Below, piece after piece: positions 1 to 5,679 of a stretch of DNA of 15,553 bases. Location: NCBI GenBank assembly GCA_016205995.1, contig JACQSJ010000022.1, positions 1 to 15,553 of the forward strand, given 5' to 3'. This DNA is from Candidatus Uhrbacteria bacterium (GTDB taxonomy: Bacteria > Patescibacteriota > Patescibacteriia > UBA9934 > GWF2-40-263). Below the pieces are notes generated by a model. That model saw only the letters and a program-made list of their open reading frames with translations, ran no database searches and was not told the DNA's origin. Numbering within the stretch: the first letter of the stretch is position 1; each line of letters begins with the position of its first letter. Position numbers and translations under genes: made by a program.

Positions 1-41
1 CTCGTTAACAGCGAGCCGCTCTGCCACTGAGCTACCCCCGA
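1..41 (-). tRNA. tRNA-Asn (GUU), partial (5' part)
   Basis: Read on the minus strand, position 41 downward gives a 7-nt acceptor strand (TCGGGGG), TA at 8-9, the D-arm GCTC...GAGC, and an anticodon stem GCTCG/CGAG around the loop CTGTTAA. The anticodon GTT reads Asn codons. The first base T also fits known tRNA-Asn genes, which often begin with U. The window edge cuts the gene in the anticodon stem, so the variable loop, T-arm and 3' acceptor strand are not visible. A promoter with a perfect TATAAT lies about 29 nt upstream. Confidence 0.93.
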
Positions 42-70
42 ATATAGATATTCTAATAAAGAACGACGCG

Positions 71-99
71 ATTATAACAACCGTCCTGTAAACTCGCAA
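71..99 (-). promoter_or_regulatory. sigma-70-type promoter for tRNA-Asn
   Basis: On the minus strand there is a -35 of TTGCGA (94-99), a 17-bp spacer and a perfect -10 TATAAT (71-76). A TGT immediately precedes the -10, making it an extended -10. It lies about 29 nt upstream of the tRNA 5' end, suitable for a short processed leader. Confidence 0.75.
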
Positions 100-133
100 G
101 CCCCAAAGGAGGATCATTCGCAAGCTCTTTTGC

Positions 134-141
134 TGTATGAT
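134..141 (+). promoter_or_regulatory. -10 element for the DUF2914 gene
   Basis: TATGAT at 136-141 is directly preceded by TG. It ends 13 nt before the ATG at 155, so transcription would begin only about 6 nt before the start codon. No convincing -35 and no Shine-Dalgarno site is seen. Confidence 0.5.
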
Positions 142-154
142 GTGAACAACCTCT

Positions 155-1231
155 ATGCTCACAACCCTCAAATCCATCCTGCGCTTTCATGCCCTCAAGC
201 GGATTTACACCAAGCACGAGCGGCGGCTTGTTCCTGCCATGTTGTTGGGAGGTATCATGATTGACGTCATCACGTTTCGCTCCATCAATCTGACCACGGC
301 ATTTACAATTCTGGGAATCTACACGCTCCTGTGTGCGGCTATGATCACGGTCATCCACCACTATGATGCCACACGGGGGCTCCTCGAGCGCCCCACGTTC
401 CTTGGCTATCTACGCCTTGTCGCGCCCCTTATCGTGCAGTTCACCTTCGGCGCGCTCCTCTCGGCGGCACTCATCTTCTATTGGTTCTCGGGGAGCTTCA
501 GTGTCTCCTGGCCGTTTCTCCTCATCGTGGTAGTGCTCATGACAGCCAACGACGTCCTGCGAGAGCACTACCTTCGTCCAACCGTGCAGCTGAGCGTTTT
601 CTACTTCGTCCTGTTCGCCACCCTTGCCGTGGCTATCCCATCACTCATCGGATCGATTTCCCCAATCGTCTTCATCATCGCGGGTGTGGTGAGTCTTGGT
701 TTGATGAGCGCGTACCTCTTCCTGCTGTACCGTCTGCGTCCTGATCTCCGGTTCATGCGTCCCTCGCCGCTCATCTCCGTCGCGAGTATTTTCCTTCTCA
801 TGAACGCCGCCTACTTCCTCAACATCATCCCGCCGATCCCACTCTCGCTTGTCGATGCCGGCGCGTACTACTCAGTCGAGCGTCAGGGTTCGGAGTACGT
901 ATTGATCTCGCAGGACGAGTCTTGGGTCGAGCGTCTCTCGCCCACTCAACATCTCCAGGTTTCAGCGGGCGAACGCGTCTATGTCTACGCCTCCATTTTT
1001 GCGCCGGTGGATCTGCACACGACGATCGCCCACGACTGGCAATATTTCACGCCGCAGGGTTGGCAGAGCGTGAGCCGGCTTTCGTACACGATCGTCGGCG
1101 GGAGGCAGGACGGGTATCGCGGATACTCGTACATCACGTCTCATCGCCCGGGGAAGTGGCGGGTGGACGTGGAGACGCCGCGGGGGCAGGTAATTGGACG
1201 GGTTGTTTTTGTCCTCGAGGAGCCCAATTAG
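155..1231 (+). CDS. DUF2914-type polytopic membrane protein
   Basis: This is a 358-residue membrane protein of unknown function. Residues about 25-225 form roughly seven hydrophobic segments. A C-terminal soluble domain (about 230-358) is rich in beta strands and ends with the pattern SYTIVGGRQDGYRGYS, then PGKWRVDVETPRGQVIGRV. This Gly/Trp-rich ending is typical of the DUF2914 family, often found as a C-terminal domain on bacterial membrane proteins. Family recognition is from motif memory, not a search. The ATG at 155 is favoured because a -10 box ends 13 nt upstream, and the first residues are a basic amphipathic stretch before the first membrane segment. The TAG stop overlaps the stop of the convergent gene at 1228-1572. 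No enzymatic residues are recognised; a structural or ligand-binding envelope role is possible but unproven. Confidence 0.85.
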   Translation: MLTTLKSILRFHALKRIYTKHERRLVPAMLLGGIMIDVITFRSINLTTAFTILGIYTLLCAAMITVIHHYDATRGLLERPTFLGYLRLVAPLIVQFTFGALLSAALIFYWFSGSFSVSWPFLLIVVVLMTANDVLREHYLRPTVQLSVFYFVLFATLAVAIPSLIGSISPIVFIIAGVVSLGLMSAYLFLLYRLRPDLRFMRPSPLISVASIFLLMNAAYFLNIIPPIPLSLVDAGAYYSVERQGSEYVLISQDESWVERLSPTQHLQVSAGERVYVYASIFAPVDLHTTIAHDWQYFTPQGWQSVSRLSYTIVGGRQDGYRGYSYITSHRPGKWRVDVETPRGQVIGRVVFVLEEPN

Positions 1232-1572
1232 GCAGCCTCATCATCATCTCGCTCACGAGGATCGATTCGCGCCTGGTGCCTGTACGCGTCCTCGAGCATG
1301 AGTTGTTCGCGAGCCTCGCGCAGGTCGCGCTCGTCTTCACGCCGCTGCTGTTGTGGCGATTTGAATCCTCGTCGTTTCAATTCAGCCTGGATGAGCCCAA
1401 ACAGGCGATTGCGCTCCCGACCCTCAGGAATTCCCTGCAAGGCACGGCTTACATGGAGGCTCGGGTTCCGGTCGAGATCGAGGTCCCTAGCAAGCGCCTC
1501 CGCCTCATCGGCAAGACGTTTGATCTGCTGCGGCTCGCGAGGTTCGAGCGAAGGTGTGGTCTCATGATGCAT
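1228..1572 (-). CDS. hypothetical charged helical protein
   Basis: A 114-residue product, very rich in Arg, Glu, Asp and Leu, with no signal peptide or membrane segment. It should be a cytoplasmic helical protein. Residues about 19-72 look folded (pattern RNRLFGLIQAELKRRGFK) and residues 73-114 form a highly charged tail with coiled-coil character. I do not recognise the family. Two things support it as a real gene despite longer antisense reading frames. It fills an otherwise empty gap between flanking plus-strand genes. It also has a good promoter (-35 TTGGCA, 17-bp spacer, -10 TATGAT) ending only 8 nt before the ATG. This predicts a leaderless mRNA. The TAA stop overlaps the TAG of the convergent DUF2914 gene. 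Confidence 0.72.
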   Translation of the reverse strand: MHHETTPSLEPREPQQIKRLADEAEALARDLDLDRNPSLHVSRALQGIPEGRERNRLFGLIQAELKRRGFKSPQQQRREDERDLREAREQLMLEDAYRHQARIDPRERDDDEAA

Positions 1573-1580
1573 ATCACAAA

Positions 1581-1609
1581 ATCATAGTGCATGAGCGCAT
1601 AGCTGCCAA
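1581..1609 (-). promoter_or_regulatory. promoter of the 1228-1572 gene
   Basis: Minus strand: -35 TTGGCA (1604-1609, 5 of 6 matches to TTGACA), 17-bp spacer, -10 TATGAT (1581-1586). The start codon at 1572 is 8 nt past the -10, so the transcript should begin at or next to the ATG. The element lies back to back with the plus-strand promoter at 1614-1622. Confidence 0.72.
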
Positions 1610-1613
1610 ATTT

Positions 1614-1622
1614 TGGTATACT
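1614..1622 (+). promoter_or_regulatory. extended -10 promoter of the Cys-repeat/VKOR/CcdA operon
   Basis: TGG followed by TATACT (1617-1622) forms an extended -10. The ATG at 1642 is 19 nt downstream, giving a leader of about 12 nt with no Shine-Dalgarno site. The -35 region is weak, as is usual for extended -10 promoters. Confidence 0.62.
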
Positions 1623-1641
1623 GTTTCTATACTCATCCATT

Positions 1642-1851
1642 ATGAAAAAAATCATCCTTTGTCTTAGCGCGCTTGCCGTGCTCGCCCTCCTTGCTTGGGG
1701 AATCCTGTTTTTTGTGAAGCCTCCTGAGGAGGTTCCACCACCAGAGGAGGTTCCCGAGGCAGAGTCGTCTGTGGAAGTCGAGATCCCGGACGTGAATCCC
1801 ACCTCTGGCACGAACCCGTTTGAGGACTCCTATAAAAATCCTTTTGAATGA
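1642..1851 (+). CDS. small membrane-anchored acidic Pro/Glu-rich protein
   Basis: A 69-residue protein with one hydrophobic N-terminal helix (about residues 3-25, starting MKKII). An acidic Pro/Glu-rich stretch follows, with PPEEV repeated, and then a short tail ending NPFE. It resembles a signal anchor with a short extracytoplasmic tail, or an uncleaved signal peptide. The only Cys (residue 7) lies early in the helix and does not fit a lipobox. It is the first gene of the operon behind the extended -10 promoter. Its TGA overlaps the next ATG as ATGA, suggesting translational coupling with the Cys-repeat protein. No family is recognised. It may help localise or be secreted with its neighbour, but this is inference from position alone. 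Confidence 0.7.
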   Translation: MKKIILCLSALAVLALLAWGILFFVKPPEEVPPPEEVPEAESSVEVEIPDVNPTSGTNPFEDSYKNPFE

Positions 1852-3203
1852 GGCTTATGAAAGTATCACCATTTATCCTTGCGGGCGCTGGCATTGTTTT
1901 CGCGACAAGCGTCCACGCAGGGCTTGAGAATATCAGCTACCCCGTGACAGAGCTTGGAGGGTGTGAAAACCAGGACGCCTGTTTTGCGTACTGCAGCGAG
2001 CCAGCAAATTATGACGCGTGCATGACATTCGCTGAAACAAACCAGATTCTCGAAGAGGAGGAAATTCAGGAGTACCGAGACGTCCAAGAGCTCATTGCTC
2101 AGGGCGGTCCTGGCGGCTGTACGAGTGAGGCAACATGTAAAGCGTACTGCGACGACATTATCAACTTGGAGGAATGCCTTTCCTTTGCGAGCGAGAACGG
2201 CATGATGAGTGAAGAGGAGTTGGCAGAAGCTCGGCAAGTTCTGACGGCTCTGCAGTCAGGGGCATCCTTGCCTGGTGGGTGCACAAGTCAGGAATCTTGC
2301 GATGCCTACTGCGGCGACATGACGCATATCGAAGAGTGCCTCGCGTTTGGGAAAGCGGCCGGGCTCATGAGTGAGGAAGAGCTGGCGGAGGCGGAGCAGA
2401 TGCTCACGATTCTCCAAACGACAGGAACTCCAGGTGGGTGCGTGAGCAAGGAGTCCTGTGACGCCTACTGTGCGGATGAGGCCAACGTGGAGGAGTGTGT
2501 TTCGTTTGCCGTCGAGGCCGGGTTCATGACAAGCGAGGAAGCAGAGCAGGTTCGAGAGCGGGGGGGGGTGTCGCGAGAGGAGTTCGTTGGTCCTGGGGGA
2601 TGCACAGGGGAGGAAGCCTGCAAAGCCTACTGCGAACAGGAGGAACACCGGGAAGAGTGCGGTCTCTTTTTTGGTGAGCAAGTGGATCCCTTCTCTCGCG
2701 AAATGAGGAATGATGTGGGAGATAGCGCCGGCACCACTGAGTACGAACAGTACGATCCATCCAGTTTCGTAGGTCCAGGCGGATGTACCGGTGAGGACGC
2801 GTGTAAGGCGTTTTGTGCGCAGGAAGTGAACCGGGATACGTGCGCGGCATTTTTTGGGGGGGATATGGGTGGGCAGGATGAATCGCAACCGTCTTACGAG
2901 GCTCCGTCCTACGAGGACCCGTCCTACGAGGAATCGGGCTCGTACAACCAGGACTACCAGTTGGAGGGAGGGGAGAGCTATGAGATGTATAAAGATGAAG
3001 GGTATAGAGAGAACTTCGAGTCCCTCAATCCTGAGGAGTTTCAACTGGACGTTCGCAGCGAAGAACCCGAACAGCCACATGAGGAAATCTACGTAGAGCC
3101 GCCCAGCCAGGAGGGCGAGCCTATGAGTGCAAGCGGTCTGGATGCGGGCTTTGTTGAGTCCACGCGGCAGTTCCTCAAGGGTGTCTTGGCGGACTGGCTA
3201 TGA
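1848..3203 (+). CDS. exported protein with six four-cysteine repeats
   Basis: A 451-residue acidic exported protein. Residues 1-24 are a signal peptide ending VHA, probably cut before GLEN. An alternative start is the ATG at 1857, which would give a signal peptide beginning MKVSPF. Six repeats follow, each with cysteines spaced C-x5-C-x3-C-x8-C: 39/45/49/58, 91/97/101/110, 145/151/155/164, 198/204/208/217, 252/258/262/271 and 313/319/323/332. The first Cys follows GG and the third follows Tyr or Phe. Repeats are joined by Glu-rich helical linkers (MSEEELAEA). All 24 cysteines fall in these repeats, so two disulfides per unit is likely. Residues 345-386 are Tyr/Glu-rich with PSYE repeats, and the rest of the tail is acidic. 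I have a general association of such repeats with Parcubacteria but know no function. The next gene starts by ATGA overlap and encodes a disulfide-forming enzyme. Confidence 0.88.
   Translation: MRLMKVSPFILAGAGIVFATSVHAGLENISYPVTELGGCENQDACFAYCSEPANYDACMTFAETNQILEEEEIQEYRDVQELIAQGGPGGCTSEATCKAYCDDIINLEECLSFASENGMMSEEELAEARQVLTALQSGASLPGGCTSQESCDAYCGDMTHIEECLAFGKAAGLMSEEELAEAEQMLTILQTTGTPGGCVSKESCDAYCADEANVEECVSFAVEAGFMTSEEAEQVRERGGVSREEFVGPGGCTGEEACKAYCEQEEHREECGLFFGEQVDPFSREMRNDVGDSAGTTEYEQYDPSSFVGPGGCTGEDACKAFCAQEVNRDTCAAFFGGDMGGQDESQPSYEAPSYEDPSYEESGSYNQDYQLEGGESYEMYKDEGYRENFESLNPEEFQLDVRSEEPEQPHEEIYVEPPSQEGEPMSASGLDAGFVESTRQFLKGVLADWL
2560..2568 (+). repeat. G9 homopolymer inside the Cys-repeat gene
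   Basis: Nine consecutive G residues encode part of Arg238-Gly-Gly-Val241, in the linker between Cys repeats 4 and 5. A second mixed tract, T6 then G7, lies at 2850-2862 just after repeat 6. Slippage at either would shift the frame of the C-terminal part. Confidence 0.9.
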
Positions 3204-4207
3204 TCGAGTCCCTTTCCATTGTCTTCATCGCCTTTGGTGGCTTCCTGCTGGCGCTGTACATCTTCCACAAGAAGCACACCAAGACCGATCACTTTGTCTG
3301 TCCCTTGCGGGGGAACTGCTCGGAGGTGATCCAAAGCGACTATTCGAAATTTTTCGGCGTGCCGGTGGAGATCCTCGGTATGCTTTATTACGCCTCGCTC
3401 ACGGTTGGGCATGGCCTCCTGATTACGTTCCCAGAGGCACTTGCCTGGCTGGACGTCTATCTGCTGATTGCCTCCACGGCCGCGTTCCTCTTTTCGCTGT
3501 ACCTCACCTTCATCCAGTTGGTGGCGCTGCGTAAGATCTGCACCTGGTGCCTCGTGTCCGCCACGATGTGCGTCTTCATTTTCATCTTGACGATCTTCGA
3601 GACCCTCGAGATCGTTCTACCTCTGCTCATCGACTACCGATCCCTCATCATCACCCTCCACGTCCTCTCTATGGCGCTCGGGCTTGGCGCGGCCACGCTT
3701 ACGGATGTCTTCTTCTTTCGCTTCCTCAAAGATTCGCGCATTTCGCAGGACGAGGCCAATGTGCTCTCCACACTCACCGAATTCATCTGGTTCGCATTGT
3801 GCCTGGTCGTCATGACCGGTCTGGCGTTGTATCTCCCACAGGCAGGCAACTACCTGGAGGTTCCCAAGTTTTTCGCCAAGATGGTTGTAGTGGGCGTGAT
3901 TCTCGTCAACGGTGCGTTCCTCAACCTCTACATCGCCCCCAAGCTCGTGAAGATTTCGTTTGGCGAGCGGCATCACCACAAGGAGGGGGAGCTCGGTCGA
4001 GCCCGTCGTCTCGCTTTTGCCCTGGGTCCCATTTCGATTATTTCCTGGTACTCGGCCTTCATCTTGGGATCGCTCCCTGCTGATTCCCCCCTGGCGTTTT
4101 GGGAGTTCATCAAGATCTATGCACTCCTGCTGGTCATCGGCGTTACCATCGGGCAGTTCGTCGATAACCGAATGTCAAAGCGCGCTGTGCCTTGGACAGA
4201 GTTCTGA
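3200..4207 (+). CDS. VKOR-type disulfide bond-forming membrane protein with C-terminal membrane extension
   Basis: 335 residues, strongly hydrophobic. Residues 1-135 match the vitamin K epoxide reductase (VKOR) family. They carry a loop cysteine pair C34 and C40 (CPLRGNC), a conserved Ser after it (S46), the GVP..ILG segment, and the active-site CTWC at 114-117. Bacterial VKOR oxidises DsbA-like thioredoxin proteins and passes electrons to quinone, taking the place of DsbB. Residues about 145-325 add about five more membrane helices, with a His in the first (LHVLSMALGLGA, H154) and a His-rich loop HHH at 258-260. This extension is not part of the usual VKOR and resembles haem-binding CopD/DUF2269-type membrane proteins only superficially. 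No thioredoxin domain is fused. The ATG overlaps the upstream TGA (ATGA), and the next gene follows after 3 nt. Confidence 0.88.
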   Translation: MIESLSIVFIAFGGFLLALYIFHKKHTKTDHFVCPLRGNCSEVIQSDYSKFFGVPVEILGMLYYASLTVGHGLLITFPEALAWLDVYLLIASTAAFLFSLYLTFIQLVALRKICTWCLVSATMCVFIFILTIFETLEIVLPLLIDYRSLIITLHVLSMALGLGAATLTDVFFFRFLKDSRISQDEANVLSTLTEFIWFALCLVVMTGLALYLPQAGNYLEVPKFFAKMVVVGVILVNGAFLNLYIAPKLVKISFGERHHHKEGELGRARRLAFALGPISIISWYSAFILGSLPADSPLAFWEFIKIYALLLVIGVTIGQFVDNRMSKRAVPWTEF

Positions 4208-4210
4208 CCT

Positions 4211-4987
4211 ATGCCCGACGCTTCCTCACTCCTGCTTCCTGCGTTCGTCGCCGGGATCCTCACATTTCTGGCTCCCTGCACGCTCCCGCTTGTACCGGCC
4301 TATCTTGGATTTATTTCTGGAGCGGGGGCGAAAGATTTTCAAAACCCAGCCCTGCGACCGATGATCCGACGGCGTGTGCTGCTCAATGGCCTTTTCTACG
4401 TCCTGGGATTTAGCATCATCTTTGTCAGTCTTGGCGTACTCTTTGGGGTAAGTGGTGCGGCGCTCGCACAGTATCAAGACGTTCTCACAAAGATCGGCGG
4501 CGTCTTCATCCTCTTCTTTGGGTTGTATCTTGTCGGAGCTCTGGAGAGGATCCCTGCTCTTCAGGCGTTCCTGTCCCGCGATCGTCGTTTCCGTTTCCCG
4601 CAGATGCTGCGGCCTGGTTCGCCGGTGAGCTCGCTCATCTTCGGAGCGACCTTCGCGTTTGGATGGACGCCCTGCGTGGGGCCGATCCTGGGATCGATCT
4701 TGCTGCTTGCCTCCACCACTGCAACCGCCATGCAGGGTGCCCTGTTACTGAGCGTGTTCTCCGTTGGGTTGGCAATTCCGTTTTTGCTCATTGCTGCGGG
4801 AGTGGGCCATGCCACGCATACGGTTGGAAGGCTTTCGCGCCTGTTGCCGTACGTCTCCCTGGTCGGGGGCATCCTCCTGCTGGTGCTGGGCGTGCTGATC
4901 CTGACACAAACGCTGGGCATCTGGCTCTCATGGACCTATCAATTGTTCGAGTTTTTCCACTACGAGCGGCTCTTGGATTATCTCTAG
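4211..4987 (+). CDS. CcdA/DsbD-type thiol-disulfide membrane transporter
   Basis: 258 residues with about six to seven membrane helices. The two family-defining cysteines are present: C23 in LAPCTLPLVPAYL and C155 in FGWTPCVGPILGS. These sit in the two Pro-flanked pseudo-symmetric helices of CcdA and the DsbD core. Such proteins carry reducing equivalents from cytoplasmic thioredoxin across the membrane to extracytoplasmic thiol proteins. Length is near the family norm of about 220-250. There is no fused periplasmic thioredoxin domain and no cytochrome c maturation gene nearby, so a role in protein thiol reduction or isomerisation is more likely than haem attachment. It begins 3 nt after the VKOR gene and closes the operon. 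The next promoter starts within 10 nt of its stop. Confidence 0.9.
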   Translation: MPDASSLLLPAFVAGILTFLAPCTLPLVPAYLGFISGAGAKDFQNPALRPMIRRRVLLNGLFYVLGFSIIFVSLGVLFGVSGAALAQYQDVLTKIGGVFILFFGLYLVGALERIPALQAFLSRDRRFRFPQMLRPGSPVSSLIFGATFAFGWTPCVGPILGSILLLASTTATAMQGALLLSVFSVGLAIPFLLIAAGVGHATHTVGRLSRLLPYVSLVGGILLLVLGVLILTQTLGIWLSWTYQLFEFFHYERLLDYL

Positions 4988-4993
4988 GTGACC

Positions 4994-5002
4994 TGTTATA
5001 CT
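4994..5002 (+). promoter_or_regulatory. extended -10 promoter of the lipoprotein gene
   Basis: TGT followed by TATACT (4997-5002). The ATG at 5014 is 11 nt downstream, predicting a nearly leaderless transcript. It starts 7 nt after the ccdA-like stop, so the lipoprotein is probably expressed independently of the redox operon as well as by read-through. Confidence 0.65.
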
Positions 5003-5013
5003 GGCGCCTACCT

Positions 5014-5601
5014 ATGAATAAGCCAGCCTTTTTGGTGCTCGTGACCCTCATGCTTATCGGGGGAGGATGTCTCTCAACATATTCTGCTTCAGACTCAGCC
5101 GCGGAACCAACCATCGATCGCGCCTCTATTTTGGTCGAGGCAAGGGAAAACGGCCTCATCATGGACGAGGCGGAGGTATCCCTCATGGCTCAAACGCCAG
5201 TCACAAGCGACCCTGCCGTCTTGGCAGTGCCAGACATCCAGACTTACCTTGAGGCAAATGTCCGCGACTGGAGTGCAGCCGCCCTTGCGGATGTGACCGG
5301 CGGTGACAGCTTTGGGATCGCGCATAGTCGGTTTGCTTCGGGCACCTACACGTTGGTCGCAGAGATGGGGAACCTTCCTGATCCCGCTGCCGGCTACTTC
5401 TACGAAGGGTGGCTTGTTCGACGCGGCGAGGATTTTTCACTCGTGAGTACAGGGCGCGTGCAGAAGACAGACAACGGATACGCCCATGTCTATCTCTCCA
5501 CGACCGACCTCTCCGGGTACGACTTCTATGTCCTGACTCTTGAGCCCGACGATGCCAATCCCGCCCCAGCCGAACATATCCTGGAAGGGACGCTCAAGTA
5601 A
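5014..5601 (+). CDS. lipoprotein with anti-sigma (RskA)-like C-terminal domain
   Basis: A 195-residue lipoprotein. The signal peptide is MNKPAF... with a hydrophobic core and a GGGC lipobox at residues 16-19, so Cys19 should be lipidated. Residues about 20-95 are low in recognisable motifs. Residues 105-195 form a beta-rich domain with patterns GTYTLVAEMGNLPDP, YEGWLVRRGEDF and a closing TLEPDDANPAPAEHILEG. This recalls the extracytoplasmic domain of anti-sigma-K factor RskA. There is no DNA-binding or zinc anti-sigma helix and no sigma gene beside it, so an anti-sigma role should not be assumed. An upstream in-frame extension into the ccdA gene exists, but the -10 box 11 nt before this ATG and the clean signal peptide decide the start. 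It ends at a bidirectional terminator. Confidence 0.82.
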   Translation: MNKPAFLVLVTLMLIGGGCLSTYSASDSAAEPTIDRASILVEARENGLIMDEAEVSLMAQTPVTSDPAVLAVPDIQTYLEANVRDWSAAALADVTGGDSFGIAHSRFASGTYTLVAEMGNLPDPAAGYFYEGWLVRRGEDFSLVSTGRVQKTDNGYAHVYLSTTDLSGYDFYVLTLEPDDANPAPAEHILEGTLK

Positions 5602-5631
5602 AAACACCCTCGTCAAGCTCGGGGGTGTTTT
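5601..5631. terminator. bidirectional rho-independent terminator
   Basis: AAAACACCC (5601-5609) pairs with GGGTGTTTT (5623-5631). A few more inner pairs extend the stem. A-rich and T-rich flanks on the two sides let it act for the lipoprotein gene (plus) and the propeller lipoprotein (minus). The last A of the lipoprotein stop codon is the first base of the stem. Confidence 0.88.
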
Positions 5632-5638
5632 ACTTCGG

Positions 5639-5673
5639 TCCCCCTCCTTTTTAAGGAGGGGCTAGGGGTGGTT
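5639..5673 (+). repeat. 35-bp palindromic dispersed repeat, copy 1
   Basis: The palindrome CCCCTCCTT-TTT-AAGGAGGGG (5641-5661) is followed by CTAGGGG-T-GGTT. It matches the reverse complement of 10833-10867 at 31 of 35 positions, and the differences lie in the loop and one tail base. It sits between two convergent genes, 6 bp short of the minus-strand stop codon. The flanks show no terminal duplication that I can see. Confidence 0.85.
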
Positions 5674-5679
5674 ACGAAT

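Noticed and set aside
922..1587. 221-codon plus-strand frame overlapping the DUF2914 end and the minus gene
   Set aside because: It overlaps two better supported genes, has low-complexity shadow composition and no promoter or ribosome site.
1962..2843. CRISPR-like or tandem DNA repeats in the Cys-repeat gene
   Set aside because: The periodicity is at the protein level; DNA identity between units is low and there are no spacers.
2256..3080. 274-codon minus-strand open frame opposite the Cys-repeat gene
   Set aside because: It mirrors the repetitive plus-strand coding sequence, has no promoter or start context, and the plus-strand frame has a signal peptide and conserved Cys spacing.
3547..4083. 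178-codon plus-strand frame inside the VKOR gene
   Set aside because: Arg/His/Pro-rich shadow of a membrane protein gene in a shifted frame.
4663..5013. N-terminal extension of the lipoprotein into the ccdA-like gene
   Set aside because: The extension is a frame-shifted shadow of the transporter; the promoter and signal peptide place the start at 5014.
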